From NCBI GenBank assembly GCA_029237695.1, contig CM055267.1:13295043-13359042 (forward strand): DNA of 64,000 bases, in the 5' to 3' direction. Shown here piece after piece: positions 12,690 to 25,180 of the stretch. Below the pieces are notes generated by a model. It was not told the DNA's origin. It worked only from the letters and a program-made list of their open reading frames with translations, and searched no databases. The stretch comes from Conchocele bisecta. Its lineage: Eukaryota > Mollusca > Bivalvia > Lucinida > Thyasiridae. How positions within the stretch are numbered: position 1 is the stretch's first letter; every line of letters begins with the position of its first letter. The translations under genes were made by a program, and so were the position numbers.

Positions 12690-13620
12690 TGGTTAGTAAG
12701 CGAAGCTTACGGTATACCCCCCGCGTGGGCCCAGGTACCCCTAAATATGTAAAAAGATTCCAGGTGTGTGGGCTTGTGACCTTGACTCTGGGCTTAGTGG
12801 GGGCATCACAAACGTGCATTTGTCACAGGGTGGTAGAGGTCCATTGGAGCAATGTGTGTGTGAAATGTGAACAGATCCGAGCAAGGAAATAGAAGTTCTA
12901 ACCAATTTCTCTGATGCTAAGTTTTGTAAAGACCAAGAATGTGACCTTGACCTCAAGATCAGTGGGGATTTGTCACATCTGACATCATGATAGTAGAGCC
13001 TTACAGGAATGCATGTGTGAAATATTAAGCATTTTAGATGAAGGAAATAAAAGTTATAACCCATTTCTCTGATGTTAAGTTTTGTAAAGAGACTAAGTAT
13101 GTATCCTTGACCTTGGGATCAGTGGGGGTTGGACGGTCGGTATATTTGTCACAGCATGATAGTACAACCTTAGAGGAATGCACGAGTGAAATAGTAAGAA
13201 TATTCAATGAAGGAAATAGAAGTTATAACTTATTTCACTGATGTTAAGTTTTGTAAAGAGACCAAGTATTTGACCTTGACGTTAGGATCAGCGGGGGTTG
13301 GATGGTCGTGGATTTTGCACAGCATAGAAGTAGAGCCTTACAGGAATGCATGTGTGAAATATTAAGCATTTTAGATCAAGGAAATAGAAGTTATAACATA
13401 TTTATCTGATGTTAAGTTTTGTAAACGGATAAGTATTTGACCTTTACATTGGGATCAGCAGGGTTTGGACGTCGTGGATTTGGCACCCGCATGGTAGTAG
13501 AGCCTCACAGGAATGCATGTGTGAAATATTAAGCATTTTAGATGAAGGAAATACAAGTTATAACATATTTCTCTGATGTTAAGTTTTGTAAAGAGACCAA
13601 GTATTTGACCTTGCGAATAC
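12690..13620 (-). mobile_element. Pearl-like/Helentron-type element, reverse orientation
   Basis: Five or six tandem units of about 175 bp read, on the minus strand, CATGCATTCCTGTAAGGCTC, ATGACAAATCC, then CCAAGGTCAAGGTCA and ATACTTAGTCTCTTTACAAA. The left end (12700-12745) carries CGTAAGCTTCGC and GTACCTGGGCCCACGCGGGG on the minus strand, the same 3' end as the element finishing near 63300. Coding-looking frames are repeat translations. Confidence 0.65.
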
Positions 13621-14089
13621 ATGTAAATACATAAATATCCTTAATTACTTCATTAAAATTCCAATTGTGGGTACATTTTTACTGGTGTACGTTTTCTCTT
13701 GAATCCGAACAAACTGGCACTGGACCGTTTTGGACTGGGGCCGTTTCGACGCAATCACAATCCGTCTATTAAATCACAGCCATTTGTACCTGAAATGATT
13801 TATTTCATGGTGACATCAGCGTTAATCGGCACCAAGTTATATGCGTGAGATCTGTAAAATACTAAATGTTGATACATGTAAGTCTTGTTGGTGTCATTAT
13901 TGAATGAAGGAACAATTTCCGAAAATTAACAAAGTGACTATTTCATCGCAATTTACATTATAATTGTATAGCTGTTACCACGGCCGTCTGGCGGGTATGG
14001 AAACAGCGAAAACAGCACTGACAAATATGAGATCGTGTTGAGAGATAGAATAGTGAAAATAGTACAGACTTTGAAGAGAGAACAGTTAT

Positions 14090-14760
14090 AAAAAGGAGAG
14101 TTTTAATAAATCAATCAAGGAGGGGAAGCTACCAAGCATTTGAAAGACAGTAAACGTTACGCCCATTTTTAAATCAGGAAAATCAACACTACCAGAAAAT
14201 TAGAGACCAATTAGCATCACGCCAATCTGCTACATAATTCTAGTAGAAAGCATAATTATACGAACTAATGCTCCTCATCAGTAACAATCTAATTTCAATA
14301 TACCAACATGGTTTTAGGATAGAATACTCTTTTGTCACATAGCTACTATAATCAATTGGCGACTGGGCAGAGGCAATTGGCAATGGAGATATGTCGAAAT
14401 CAACTACCTAGACATCAAGGAAGCGTTTCAAGTTGACAAGGTTTCACAGCAATGCATTATTAAGAAGGTCAAAAGATATGGCATTAATGGAAATATGCTA
14501 TCTTGGTTGTAAGGCTACCTCGCCAACAGAAGCTGAAAGTAGTGATAAATGGGCATCTATGTTCATACCAAAGGCAGTAACTAGTGGAGTTTGCCAGGAC
14601 AGTGTCTAGGACCAATAGCCTTCTTCCTCATGTTTATAATTGACCTACCAGACGCAATTAATTGCACATTAATTTCATTTGCCGATAACACAAATATCTA
14701 CGGTTATATACATTTACAGTGTTTCGAACAGTGTATGTCTGATGCATGACTAAGGATGCA
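14090..14760 (+). pseudogene. Dead LINE reverse transcriptase fragment
   Basis: Broken frames give, in order, TPIFKSGKS...RPISITP (RT block 1-2), YLDIKEAFQVDKV (the D-x-xKAFD block, decayed), a GVCQDSV block in place of GVPQGSV, and ISFADNTNIY in place of FADDTxIY. Stops and frameshifts occur throughout and one catalytic Asp is lost. It is a separate copy from the fragment at 9290. Confidence 0.7.
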
Positions 14761-14779
14761 CGGTGTAACACATATTACT

Positions 14780-17700
14780 ACCAGCTAGCCCTGTCGTCTC
14801 TTGTTTTGTGGCTTGAGTATTCTTATATTTAAGGGTGGGAAATGGCTCGAAGACCTTCCATACCCGGGCATGTGCCCGTAAATGATCAGGCCAATGGCCG
14901 TTGGCCCATTTGTTTCCGAATTTACTAATATATGCGATACAGTCGAAATATGTGCATTAAATGAAGGAGACGATGAGGCGGTGAGTTTAACCTAATTAGT
15001 TCATTCTCCTATTGCACAATGCCGATATGTCAGACCGTGAAGAGGGCCGAGTGTTCGCTTGCACATGATATATGGATACTCAGCCGTTACATTGTATATT
15101 ACCTTGCTAATGCTATTAGAGGGTTGGACGAGGCAAGACAGACCAAGCAGAGACGGATCCACGTGATATGGGCAAATCCAACGCCCACAGAGGAGCAACA
15201 GCGCAGGCCGAGCCGGAGCCGAGCCACCGACCCACCCACAGCAGACCGGGACACCGCAGTCAGTGACAACCGGAGGCTCCGCACCGCAACCGCCACCCGC
15301 AGCGACGAGGAGACAGGCAAGCCATACCCAAGTCACCCACAAGGCCGCCACTGGCAACACCCAGGCAGCTCATTCCGCCACAGATCCCAAGGCGCATATA
15401 GCATGATACTGCCCAGTATGCAACACAGAGGAAACGACCCGATGTCGGGTCCACATAGGCCTAGGCCACCTCCCACTGAGTGGGTGGTAGACACGAGCGA
15501 GGCCTTGTCCCCGAGGAGGGGGGACTAAGTTTGTTTTATTTGGTTCTGATCTTCTCTTTGTTGGTGTCGTAGGCGTCTGACTACACCGCGAGGACCGCAT
15601 CTGGTTTGTGTTTGAGTGAGCTGTGTGCATGAAAATCACAGATGCCCTTATCTGGATTGTGTATATATATGTTGTGGGTGCGTGCCTATCTAAGTGTGTC
15701 TGTCAGGGTTATGTCCAATGTCATATTGACTTGGCTCATCTACTGCCCTAAGGGCGAAAGAGCTGGTCCCCATAGGGCCAGATTCTGTTGATTGACTATA
15801 TGGACAATATGATGAGACCATTATGCCCGGCTCGACCACTAACTGTACAGAAACAGTTCGGCGCTTTGAGGTATATTGTTGCAGGCAGAAATCCTCCGTT
15901 CTTGAGCTTCTGTCTTCTAGCGTCGTGTCTGTATGGAGTGGATCCACCGATTATTTGTGACACCCGGGTTCACCAAGCACTCCCGGCTTTCAATCAGCGG
16001 GAGCAGCTTCGTATTTCTATGACTTCATATGTTGACTTGGTCGCCTTAGTGGTTTTACCGGACACAATGGGTGTGTGAGTTTATATTTGTTTATGTTATG
16101 CATATTCTTTACTATACTACACGCTGCTGTGCGGTGTATTGTGTACATGTATAATGCCTATGCGTGTAAGGGACCGTCCGTATTGGGCGGAAGTAAGCTA
16201 TTATTGCGTGCTTGGATGTAGTAAAAATTACAAAAAAACTGTCACCCTGCCATTCGGGACGAGACACACGTAAGGGAGCTATAAGCCGCCCCCGTGTCTC
16301 GCGCGGTCCATCATAGGATGGACTGAGTGGACTTATGGGTGACATAAGTGTATTACGTCCGCAGATTCTCAACTCCCTGGACGCTTGCCTGGGATGGACC
16401 AGACCAGTTGTGACCTAGTGAGAGTCGTTGATATTTGTCTACTTACTAGACAAGTATCGGTGTACCTGGATGCGGTCCTCTCGGTGTCGCTTCGTTGGTG
16501 ACGCATTGGTGCTACAACGAATCTTGGGAGAAGAACATGTATGGTTATTCAGCATCAATTGTATGGTCCCTATCTGTTTCGTGTATTGTAAATGGGACTC
16601 CTGGTTATGCTATACATTTTTGCATATGTACATATCATGGACGTGTATACATATGTGTATTATGATTACTCCTCGGCGACAGTGTGGACCTAGACGTATG
16701 TGTTCCTATGTGTTTTTTATTGACGTATTATAGGGCCAATTTTAAAATTACATTACAGTTAAAATGCAAGTTTATATTAGAGCGGCACTTGTTTCAGACT
16801 TACTACCCACCCATCGACCAGACCGCTTGCAGTTATTTGGATTGTGACGTATTCGGGTAGAGGCTAGGTTCAACCAATGTCATTGCTCACTCGAGTACAG
16901 TGCTATTTTCGAATAATGTGTGTGCCTTGGGTAATTGCTTTTTTTTTTGTATATTATTACTGTTTCTAACGGCTGATATCGCAGGGGTTCGGGGCGACTT
17001 TACGGTTCCCGACAACGATATCCCCACGACACCAGCCGTCCCGGAGCTTCGCAGAGACCGAACGAAGCCGTGGCATTTCATGCACGGATCGATGTCAATC
17101 TCTGCGAGTCCAATATATTTTGTTATCTGACGGTGCACGCTCTATATATGTACATGGATATATATACAAGTACGTCTATGCATATATGTAAAATCCCACC
17201 ACTCACCCTATTGTTGCAGTTTGATTAAAATACCAGAAGTAGTCTGGCTTGAGTGGTTAGAAGGCAGGCCAACAATAATGCGTGCAAGAAGAGTCCGTCC
17301 GTCACCGACTAAACAGGCTTCGTCAGTGAAGCGAGTTCCACCGGTACCAGACCAATTGTTGACCCTTCGTCTTTCCACTCATTACCCTTACCACTACTAC
17401 TAAATATAATCTACTAAGTCTAGTCTAAACAAATAGTACATAATAGCATATCGGGATTGTGGTGGGTAGAATTCCGTACACTCGTTGGGTGGGATTACTT
17501 GTATGTTAATTTTGGATTCATGTGTTAGCCCACACGAGCCTGTACATATCGTCTCGTTAATTTCCCAGTACTAATCCTCGATAAGGCAGTCCATACGCAA
17601 GAGACTTTCCTGGGCCAGTTCCGATCGAGTACATACCCATTGGGTGGGATTACTTGTATGTTAGTTTTAGCTATGGTTATGCTTGAGTTTTTTTTTTCGT

Positions 17701-18000
17701 CCTATATACTTACCCTGCTGGGACTGTTATTGTCTCCGTAGTCCATTAGGGAATAGTTGTTGTGGGGGATGCACGTTTGTGTCGCGTTGAAGGCTCGTTG
17801 ACCTCTAAGTTAATTAGTCTCCTTTGCGTACCTTGTTCTCTGTTTTTGCACCTGTTCGTTTCTGTCATGCACTGTGCCAATAGTGTCACAGTCCATGGCA
17901 CACACTGATCGTAGTAATGGCCTAATGGTTAACCTTGTTCTGTTTCTTTCTCGCTTTGCTGCCGACGATCTTTTGGCTATTATAAACACATTAAGTCTAA
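14780..18000. other. Unidentified, relatively GC-rich stretch without a supported gene
   Basis: Composition changes here: more GC and several longer frames on both strands (for example 15019..15528 +, Pro/Arg/Ser-rich). In one frame around 15405-15475 a CPVCNTEETTRC...GLGHLPL-like segment is seen, which could be a decayed zinc-knuckle of a retroelement, but I cannot assign it. A 24-bp direct repeat containing TTGGGTGGGATTACTTGTAT lies at 17484 and 17640. No gene is supported. Confidence 0.35.
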
Positions 18001-18199
18001 CAAATATTTATTTGTAAGTAGTTTTTCATCAATAACAAAAATCAATCATAACATATTTTGTTACACAATTTAGTGTTTCTCTGGAAAGTGTAACACTTTT
18101 CCGTGTGATAACTTCGGAGGTATTTGTTGGTCCTTTTTTACTTATAGTTCTCGCTACAATTACTGTGATCGGACTTGTTATTGTTTTTTGGTTGTGAAG

Positions 18200-18705
18200 T
18201 GCATGTTTGTATTTGTTATTTGTACGAGCCAGATGACTTATCCGCATCTATAATTAAAACATCGTACGATATTATCTCGCCATATCTGACAGCGTTGTAT
18301 AATGCAATATTTAGTAACTCTGAATATCCAGAAAGCTGGGAAATAGGCTATATTATACCTATGTTTAAATGCAGCGACCAAACACAAGCTAAACATTATC
18401 GAGGAATAACTCTGAATTACATTTTAACCAAACTATATTCACAAATAGTGTTAAACCCCTTAACAAAATGGACAAAACAATATGAAAAAATAACAGACTT
18501 TCAATATGAGTATCAAGCTGGAAAATCTACCAATGACTATACATGTATTTTCATGTTACAATCAATAATATCTAAGGTATTAAATTCTGGTCAAAAGCTG
18601 TATAGTATTCTTATTGACTATGAAAAATGCTACGACAAAATTAATCGGTCATTTCTATGGCAAAAATTGCTAGCGGAAAAAGTTGGTACTAAAATGACTA
18701 TATAA
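18200..18705 (+). pseudogene. LINE reverse transcriptase fragment, N-terminal part
   Basis: A continuous frame of about 165 codons encodes the first RT blocks: SASIIKTSYDIISPYLTALY, SWEIGYIIPMFKCSD, HYRGITLNYILTKLYSQI, FQYEYQAGKSTNDYT and the catalytic-A-like ILIDYEKCYDKINR. The usual (V/F)DxxKAFDxV is present as IDYEKCYDKI, keeping the first aspartate. The frame stops before the second catalytic block (F/YxDD), so it is truncated. It resembles R2/CR1-like elements of invertebrates and is better preserved than the two upstream copies. Confidence 0.8.
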
Positions 18706-19928
18706 AGCGATAAAAGCTATGTACTCCGTTGTTCGATCATCAATAAAACATAAGCAGATAACATCTGATTTCATCAATTCACAGCTTGAGGTACACATAC
18801 GGATGTACTACAATATATATACAACACAAGTGTGTGGTCTGAAATGAGAAGGATATTTGCAATACCCGAACATAATTTATTTCATTTATAATATCCCAGC
18901 AAACATCGTTATCTCATTACACATTACACATATTTGTGATTAGCATAAGCATTTATCGTTGCAACTAGCATATACACGAATCAGACTGCACATATGTAGA
19001 CCTTGGCTCGAAATACGCTGTTTTCGACCTTCACCTATCTACACAATTTTAGTGGTATTTCCTTTTAACTACAGTTAACAAAAAGCTCCTTCATTGCCAT
19101 TCTGAAATCTCTATCTCATGTCCACTACACAGTTTTGTTTAATGGCTAGAAGCATTGTATTGCTTTGTGTTGAATGAAATATGTGGTATTGTATGTGCTG
19201 AGTTGTGCATATATCGGGTTATTATCATCGAGTAGTGTGTTATGTTTTTGACTGGATCCTTGTCAAGCACGCACACCGCACACCGCACACCGCACACCGC
19301 GCACCGCACACCTGTCTGTCTCTCTCTCACTCTGAACCCTTCCCTTCTATCCATCTCTTCACCGTAATTGGGGATCCTTATGTCTGTATTGTGCCTTATA
19401 ATTTCGAGGTGTCTCATTGTGCATTGTATACCAATATGCGGGTATGCATTATATACAAGACATCTTATGCTATGTCTTGCCGACGCACATAATTTTATTT
19501 TGTGGGGCATCGCAGTATTGCCACAACCGTGGAAATAGCACCTTAAAGCAGCCAATAAAATTGGTCCCCGGTATTGGCGAAACCATTTAATTGACTGGAT
19601 CAAACACCTGGGAACCATTCCATGTTGAACTCGGAAACATGCTATTTCCGGTTTAAATAGTCGATTTTCTGGACAAATGGTTTCGTCCCCATAAGCACAG
19701 TGTTGTTAACAAACAAAATGAGCTCCATGAAAACAAAGTACATATGAGGAATATTATGATGTAGCCATTTAAATAAGTTATAAGCGATGTTATGTTTTTA
19801 ATATTGTGTATTCGATATAATTAGATCATCAATCAATTCGGGCCCGACAGAACTCGCCCCGTCAGAACTCGCCACGCCACATGGCCATGTCCATGTGTCG
19901 AAATGCTCCAAAATGATGGTGGTAGTGT
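18706..19928. other. Non-coding; CA-rich microsatellite
   Basis: A (CACACCG)n-like run lies at 19269-19312. Nothing else recognised. Opposite-strand frames around 19139..19618 are low-complexity shadows. Confidence 0.4.
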
Positions 19929-19929
19929 T

Positions 19930-21072
19930 ATTATTAGCCGATCTATTTATAGATCGGCTAATATATTGGTTATCCATCGAATTCTGAAAAAGTTTGTAGC
20001 AACCCTTTTCTCCGCTATTCGGTAATCTACGAACGCGAATTTTTCTGTATCACTTCCAAATTGCATCAACCGATAAAGTTTGCATTTTTGGCAATTATCT
20101 CCGTTTAAAACTTTAAAACTTTATTATAGCCAAATAACACAATTTTGAATACGTAATGAGCTGAACGCTGGAAGAGATTTAACCCGGATGTTATTGTTGT
20201 TGAAGTCCATAGTTGGCTCTAATGGCCATATACGCCAACATACGCCGATTATTGGGCTAATTTAAAGCTTTTATTTATTAAATAACAAGTTTAAGCCACG
20301 TATAATCGCGTAAAATGTGTTTATTCGGCTAATTTATAATCGACCTCTGCTCAAAATCTCCTTACTAGCAACCCCAGCATTTTCGGGTTTATCCCAGCAT
20401 CTCGGGTTTATCCCATTGGATCGCGTATGCGCGTCATCTGACGCTAGTTAATATTCACAAAATTTTCCACCAATCAAAACGAAGAATTGCCCTTCATAGC
20501 GAACTTTGATTTGTTTACGTATCATGCAGGGATGGCAGGGATGCATCCAGCACGCGCGATTGCGGCAATCCCCCAACCCCCTTAATTATTGTCAATGCCG
20601 CAAATTATTGATTGTCTTGCGCCCGACATCGCGCAAAAAATCACGGATGGGGCACATTAGGCCAATCTGGGCATGTGCCTGAATACGCAGTAGCTTGCGT
20701 CTATTTTTAGATGACACTGTAACCGCTAGATATATATAGCCCTGGTAGCTCCGCCCACTCGCGAGCTGCCACAGAATTCGGACAAACACACAGTGACTAC
20801 AACTTTGTGTATTGCGGAGTGTAATTTGTAGATAAATAGAGCATACAGTACAGGTGTTACGCTGGAATATTTCGCAACATAATGGTGACAACAAAACATT
20901 GCTGCTATTGGATGGATTTGGGAACGGGTTTCCAAAACCTGCACAAAATCGAGAAAAATGTCAACGCTGGGTACAGAACTGTGGTCGAAAATAGTTTACC
21001 ATTGACAATGTTACCAGAGACACCTACATATGTTCGATGCACTTTACCCTGATTTGATCGGCTAATAACATC
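19930..21072. mobile_element. Putative TIR element with TTATTAGCCGATC ends
   Basis: TTATTAGCCGATC at about 19932 is matched in inverse by GATCGGCTAATAA near 21058. The left end also holds an inner hairpin (GATCTATTTATAGATC). No transposase frame is visible in about 1.1 kb, so it would be non-autonomous. Confidence 0.4.
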
Positions 21073-21506
21073 ATGCTCTGCATGACTTTTCATTTGATTG
21101 TCCTTTATGCAATAACTGTTGTGCTAAAAACAACAGCCGGTCTGCATGTTGTACTGCCTTGCGGTACAAGCTTGCGGGTGTGCATAAATGCCATAATTGG
21201 CACAATGACTGGAAATGACGGAGAATTGGGTGCAATGACGGATAATGGGGCACAATGACGGAGAAAGACGGACAATGACCAAAATAATTTGTGGTGGGAA
21301 ATTGTGACATTGTTTGTGATAATGATGAAAAATGACGGATATTATTTATAACGTGTAAGGCATAAGGCCGTTGATGTCTATTACTTAATGTAACTGTATA
21401 GCTGCACATTTTCCGCTTTATAGGCAACAGGTTGGACTATATCGCTACACCACGCTACACATTAAAAATAGCATTTACCTGCAGGGCGTTGACGTTCATA
21501 CGCTAT

Positions 21507-22181
21507 ACAGGGATCCTCCAGATTATCAGACAAAAATGGCAGTTTTTTACGATATTTTTCTTAAAATAGCAGCTACGGGCATAAACTTTTCACAGAATGA
21601 TCGTCGGTTCTTGCTTTCTCAACGCATGTAAACTATTTAGCAAAATGTGCCATCTTTCTCGCTTAAAATTGGGTCAGATCATCAGTCGTAAGATTGCCCC
21701 AAAATTAAGATCGACAATCAGTTATCCGGACAAACATATATTCGTCTTATAACTTGTATTCTCAACATGAAATCATAATTTTATCGCCTGTAAACCAGTG
21801 TAAACAGCGTTGTGTAGTTCTGCAGAAAAACCAATGACCATTCGCTTCTTGGAAAACAATGTATTTATAGAATTTATTGTATGTATAGAACAACTCTGAA
21901 ATGACGTATTGGGCGCATTCGATTGCAAGCCCCCACGAGACTTTTGACGTTGTAAACAACTTGTGGACTACAACTTGTGGACAGAGTTGAGGAATATTTT
22001 CAGCAAATCTTACTAAAATGTTTACCATGGCAATATATTCTTTACACTGGCATGGAAACAGCAAGCACCTGCGTGACTTAGATGTATTTGTTGCAAATTC
22101 TGATCAAACGAATGCGCTTAATTAACTGGTATTTTCATTTGTCCGATGAACTGATTGTCCGGATAACTGGTATGACCCCTG
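21507..22181. mobile_element. Pogo-like non-autonomous element (675 bp)
   Basis: The left end CAGGGATCCTCCAG and right end CTGGTATGACCCCTG are inverted and flanked by TA dinucleotides; similarity continues inward as ATTATCAGACAA versus the mirrored TTGTCCGGATAAC. TA target plus CAGGG-type terminus fits pogo/Tigger. No transposase is readable. Confidence 0.6.
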
Positions 22182-22206
22182 TATTGTTGTTGAGAGACAA
22201 TTCTAC

Positions 22207-22694
22207 AGGCTAGCAACCACCAATTAGTTTTACTATACAACTTAACCGATTCCTCCAAATATGGCCATTCTCTCACACTTTCACTATTCGTATGGATGCT
22301 GTGGAACCTACCTGTTCATAACCTGCAACCTGTCTGCACCGGATTTTCACTAATTAAACAATATGTTCACTTACTCCTAAGAAAGAAAATTTCAACATTG
22401 TCCTGTCCGCCATAAAAAATTTTTTTTTTGGTTTATCCATCAAAGTGTCATGTGACGTAGTGTTCACATCACGTGACAAGCAGGCTCAGTAATTTCTTTT
22501 AAATGCTAGAAATATGCTGGAAACTGGTGTTAAAAACACACCCCAACATGTTTCTCAAGTAAAATTGGGCTGTAATGGATCAGGATTTACAAGCAAACTG
22601 GGTCTGTGGCCTCAAAACGTCTGCACTATTTTTTTATACCGGACTACTAAAGCATACTCCCTGGCCGATGTGTACTATATTTAGCACAGTGATA
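22207..22694. repeat. ~480-bp direct repeat, left copy
   Basis: The sequence from AGGCTAGCAACCACCAATTA to TTTAGCACAGTGATACCT recurs in the same orientation at 25638-26117. By eye I count only one or two substitutions plus four small indels, the largest near 22425 in an A/T run. It abuts the left end of the transposase unit. Confidence 0.85.
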
Positions 22695-23316
22695 CCTATA
22701 AGCGCATTTTTTTTGCTATAATATCTCAATAAACTGCCTACCATTGTCTTGTCTGACCTATTTCGTGACAGCAAATGTAATTTGACATTATTTAGAAGAC
22801 TAACTTTTCAACAGTGGCAATTTAAGAATGGTCATATAATTATGGCTGTCCAGCTGCGGAAACTTCATTTTCACCAGAATTTTCCAGAGTATTATTTTCT
22901 CATATATTTCTTAGGAAAAGCTATATTGTTGATGCACTTGTAAAAAATTATTATAAAATAGATGGTGCTTGTCAAAAATATTGGCTGTTCCACAATTATG
23001 GGGTTAAAACGTTTAAATTTATCGAAAGTCGGGTGATTTCGGAGTATTTTTGTCATTTTTTTATCATAAAAACAGGCGAAAAAGTGACTTTCGAAGTATT
23101 TAGTCAATCTACATGTTGTAATTTGCATAGAAACATTTGTCCGCATAACTTAGTGACATGCCAGAATGATACGTGTCAAATTAAATTGAAACCAGGCCCA
23201 GTGTATGAGTGCTGCCAGCGAATTCAGACATAGAAGTGTTAAAATGTCACAGGAAATTGAAACACGTGTGCCCGTGTTGACACTTGTTTCCTTAGGGTAT
23301 AGACACTGCCTGTTAA

Positions 23317-24255
23317 ATGAGCAATGCTATCCCATATATATTTCTCTACCGATATGTACTGCTCAGAGTGAACTTGGTTAACCTAATGAAAACATGCCCG
23401 CCAATAAGCATAGGAGGCGGGGTAAATTGCGGATTTCAAACGGGGCGGGTAAATGAAAATAAAGGTAAAAAACTTTCTTCTCACTCACCAAATGGAACAA
23501 ATCATAGGTACATCAGGCTAACCAAAGACTCATTTGAATCCCGGGTTAATGTAAATGAAAATAAAACGTTTACCTGTAAAGATGTTGATGGTCACGGACA
23601 ATGATGTAACTGTTCTGCACTCTCTGTCGAGGCGTCCGAAACTCGTTGACGAATGCGCGTACCGCAAAATGCATCCGTACACCCCGATCTGTTGATAAAC
23701 AAATTATATCGACCGTATGAGGTCCAGAAGATGTTTAATACTGAAATAAACAGTCATCGCGCCTTCAATACGCACTGTAGTGGCGAAATGGTATTTGAAT
23801 GGCAGGCCGCATCAAGAAAATGGGGCATTTGTTGGGCTGAGCGGCTAAAATGCACCCGATGTAGATATAAAAGTAAATATTATAAACTATATGAAGAGGT
23901 TCCGTCAAGTCAAAAGGGTAGGAAATCAGGGAAAGCTAATGTGGGTTTGCAGCTGGGCCTTATGAGCACACCAATCAGTAATTATGGTGCTTGTCAGCTG
24001 TTGGTAAACACAAACATAATTCCGCCGACGTATAACTCTATGCAAAAGCAGTCAAATAGGATAGCAGAGACTATGGTTGGCTTAAACACTAAAAGTATGC
24101 ATGAAATCAGACAAACTGTGGCCAGAGAGAATGAACTCTGTGGCAATAAACGTAGCAAGACGGTTCGAGTTGAAGGTGACTCTTGCTACAATAACCCAAT
24201 ATTCAATATCGACAGTACACCATTTCAAGCGGGTACAAAGCGGTACAATTCGTGA
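23317..24255 (+). pseudogene. Mutator-like transposase, N-terminal and middle part (interrupted)
   Basis: The readable core starts at 23653 and runs 200 codons. The segments DLLINKLYRPYEVQ, FEWQAASRKWGICWAERLKC followed by a CxxC (CTRC), KANVGLQLGLMSTPISN and VEGDSCYNNP match the order and wording of the Mutator-like transposase domain proteins abundant in bivalve genomes (family GDxRYNN / TPFQAGTQ). Upstream codons 23317-23601 are in the same frame but separated by TGA codons at 23602 and 23647. At 24253 the frame ends and continues in the -1 frame (next feature). GDSCYNN contains the expected first catalytic Asp. Confidence 0.75.
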
Positions 24256-24821
24256 CAACCACTATGTGCGAGAATAATACCAAAGATAAATTAATCATTG
24301 GGGCATTTGTTGGCAGTAAGCTGTGCATAATAGGTAGTAAGCTAAGAAATCAGGGTGGAGATATCAGCTGCCCAAACCATCATGGTCACTGCACTGCCAA
24401 CCTCCCCGAAAATGAGTCGATAGGTAATGAAGCGAAATGGAATGAAATAGTTACGAAGCAGATAAATAGTGACTTACATGTTAGTCATTACACGGGGGAC
24501 GGTGATAGTAAATCACACAAAGGTGTAGATGCCGCTCAACCAGGGGTAACGGTACCGCATCTAAAAGATATCCGCCATCTGAGTAACTCCCTGAAACGAG
24601 AAATAAACAAGGCGCCATTTAGCTCGAACATGTTTCGTGGGGTCAAGAAAACAAACTTGAGAAACCGATTTGCTCTCTCTGTAAGATCCAGATGCATTGC
24701 AGAGTTGAGGCAAGCACATGCCAAACATAATGGTAACTTAGAACAAATAAAGAGCATAATGCCAGGAATAATTTGCACAATAGTCATGTGTTTCAAAGGT
24801 TACTGTGGTAAGCAATGTTGA
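24252..24821 (+). pseudogene. Mutator-like transposase, C-terminal part in -1 frame
   Basis: The frame continues the transposase immediately after TTTMCENNTKDKLIIGAFVG, then SKLCIIGSKLRNQGGDISCP with C..H.GHCTANLP, a Zn-binding-like Cys/His set typical of the family, and HYTGDGDSKSHKGV, where the DGDS aspartate is the expected second catalytic position. VPHLKDIRHLSNSLKREI and FALSVRSRCIAELRQAHAKH follow. The nominal start is a GTG within the overlap with the previous frame, so it is a frameshifted continuation rather than an independent gene. The tail is cut by a stop shortly after KSIMPGI. Confidence 0.75.
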
Positions 24822-25180
24822 CAGTATAATTTCTGCTAAATTTAAAATTTTGAATTTTTTTCTGGAAAAATGTAGTACTGGCGTAGACCCTGATCGCGCA
24901 GCCAAATTTGGTCATAATGTTTGCAAGTATCAACCGAGTCAATAAATAATGTTTAGAAAAACGTTGCTACCTGTTGGGGAGCTATACACTTGATACCGGT
25001 TAGTAATCAAATACACAGTGCCAATTAAAGCGACGCGCCACTTTAATATGGCTGAACTAGTCAGTAACAGGCTCATCTGGCTCCCTGATGCATCTCAAAT
25101 CTGTGTAATTAGTATGTAGACATGTACATAATGTAGATAGGTATACAGTTAATTTACCGTAATTAATAAAACAGGAACTA

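Noticed and set aside
15019..15528. 169-codon frame as a gene
   Set aside because: Low-complexity Pro/Arg/Ser composition, overlapping frames on the other strand, no recognised domain or splice signals.
19139..19618. 159-codon minus-strand frame
   Set aside because: Runs through a CA-rich microsatellite and has no recognisable domain.
23033..23233. Cys-rich frame upstream of the transposase
   Set aside because: Short and without a family match; it may be part of the transposase unit but cannot be supported.
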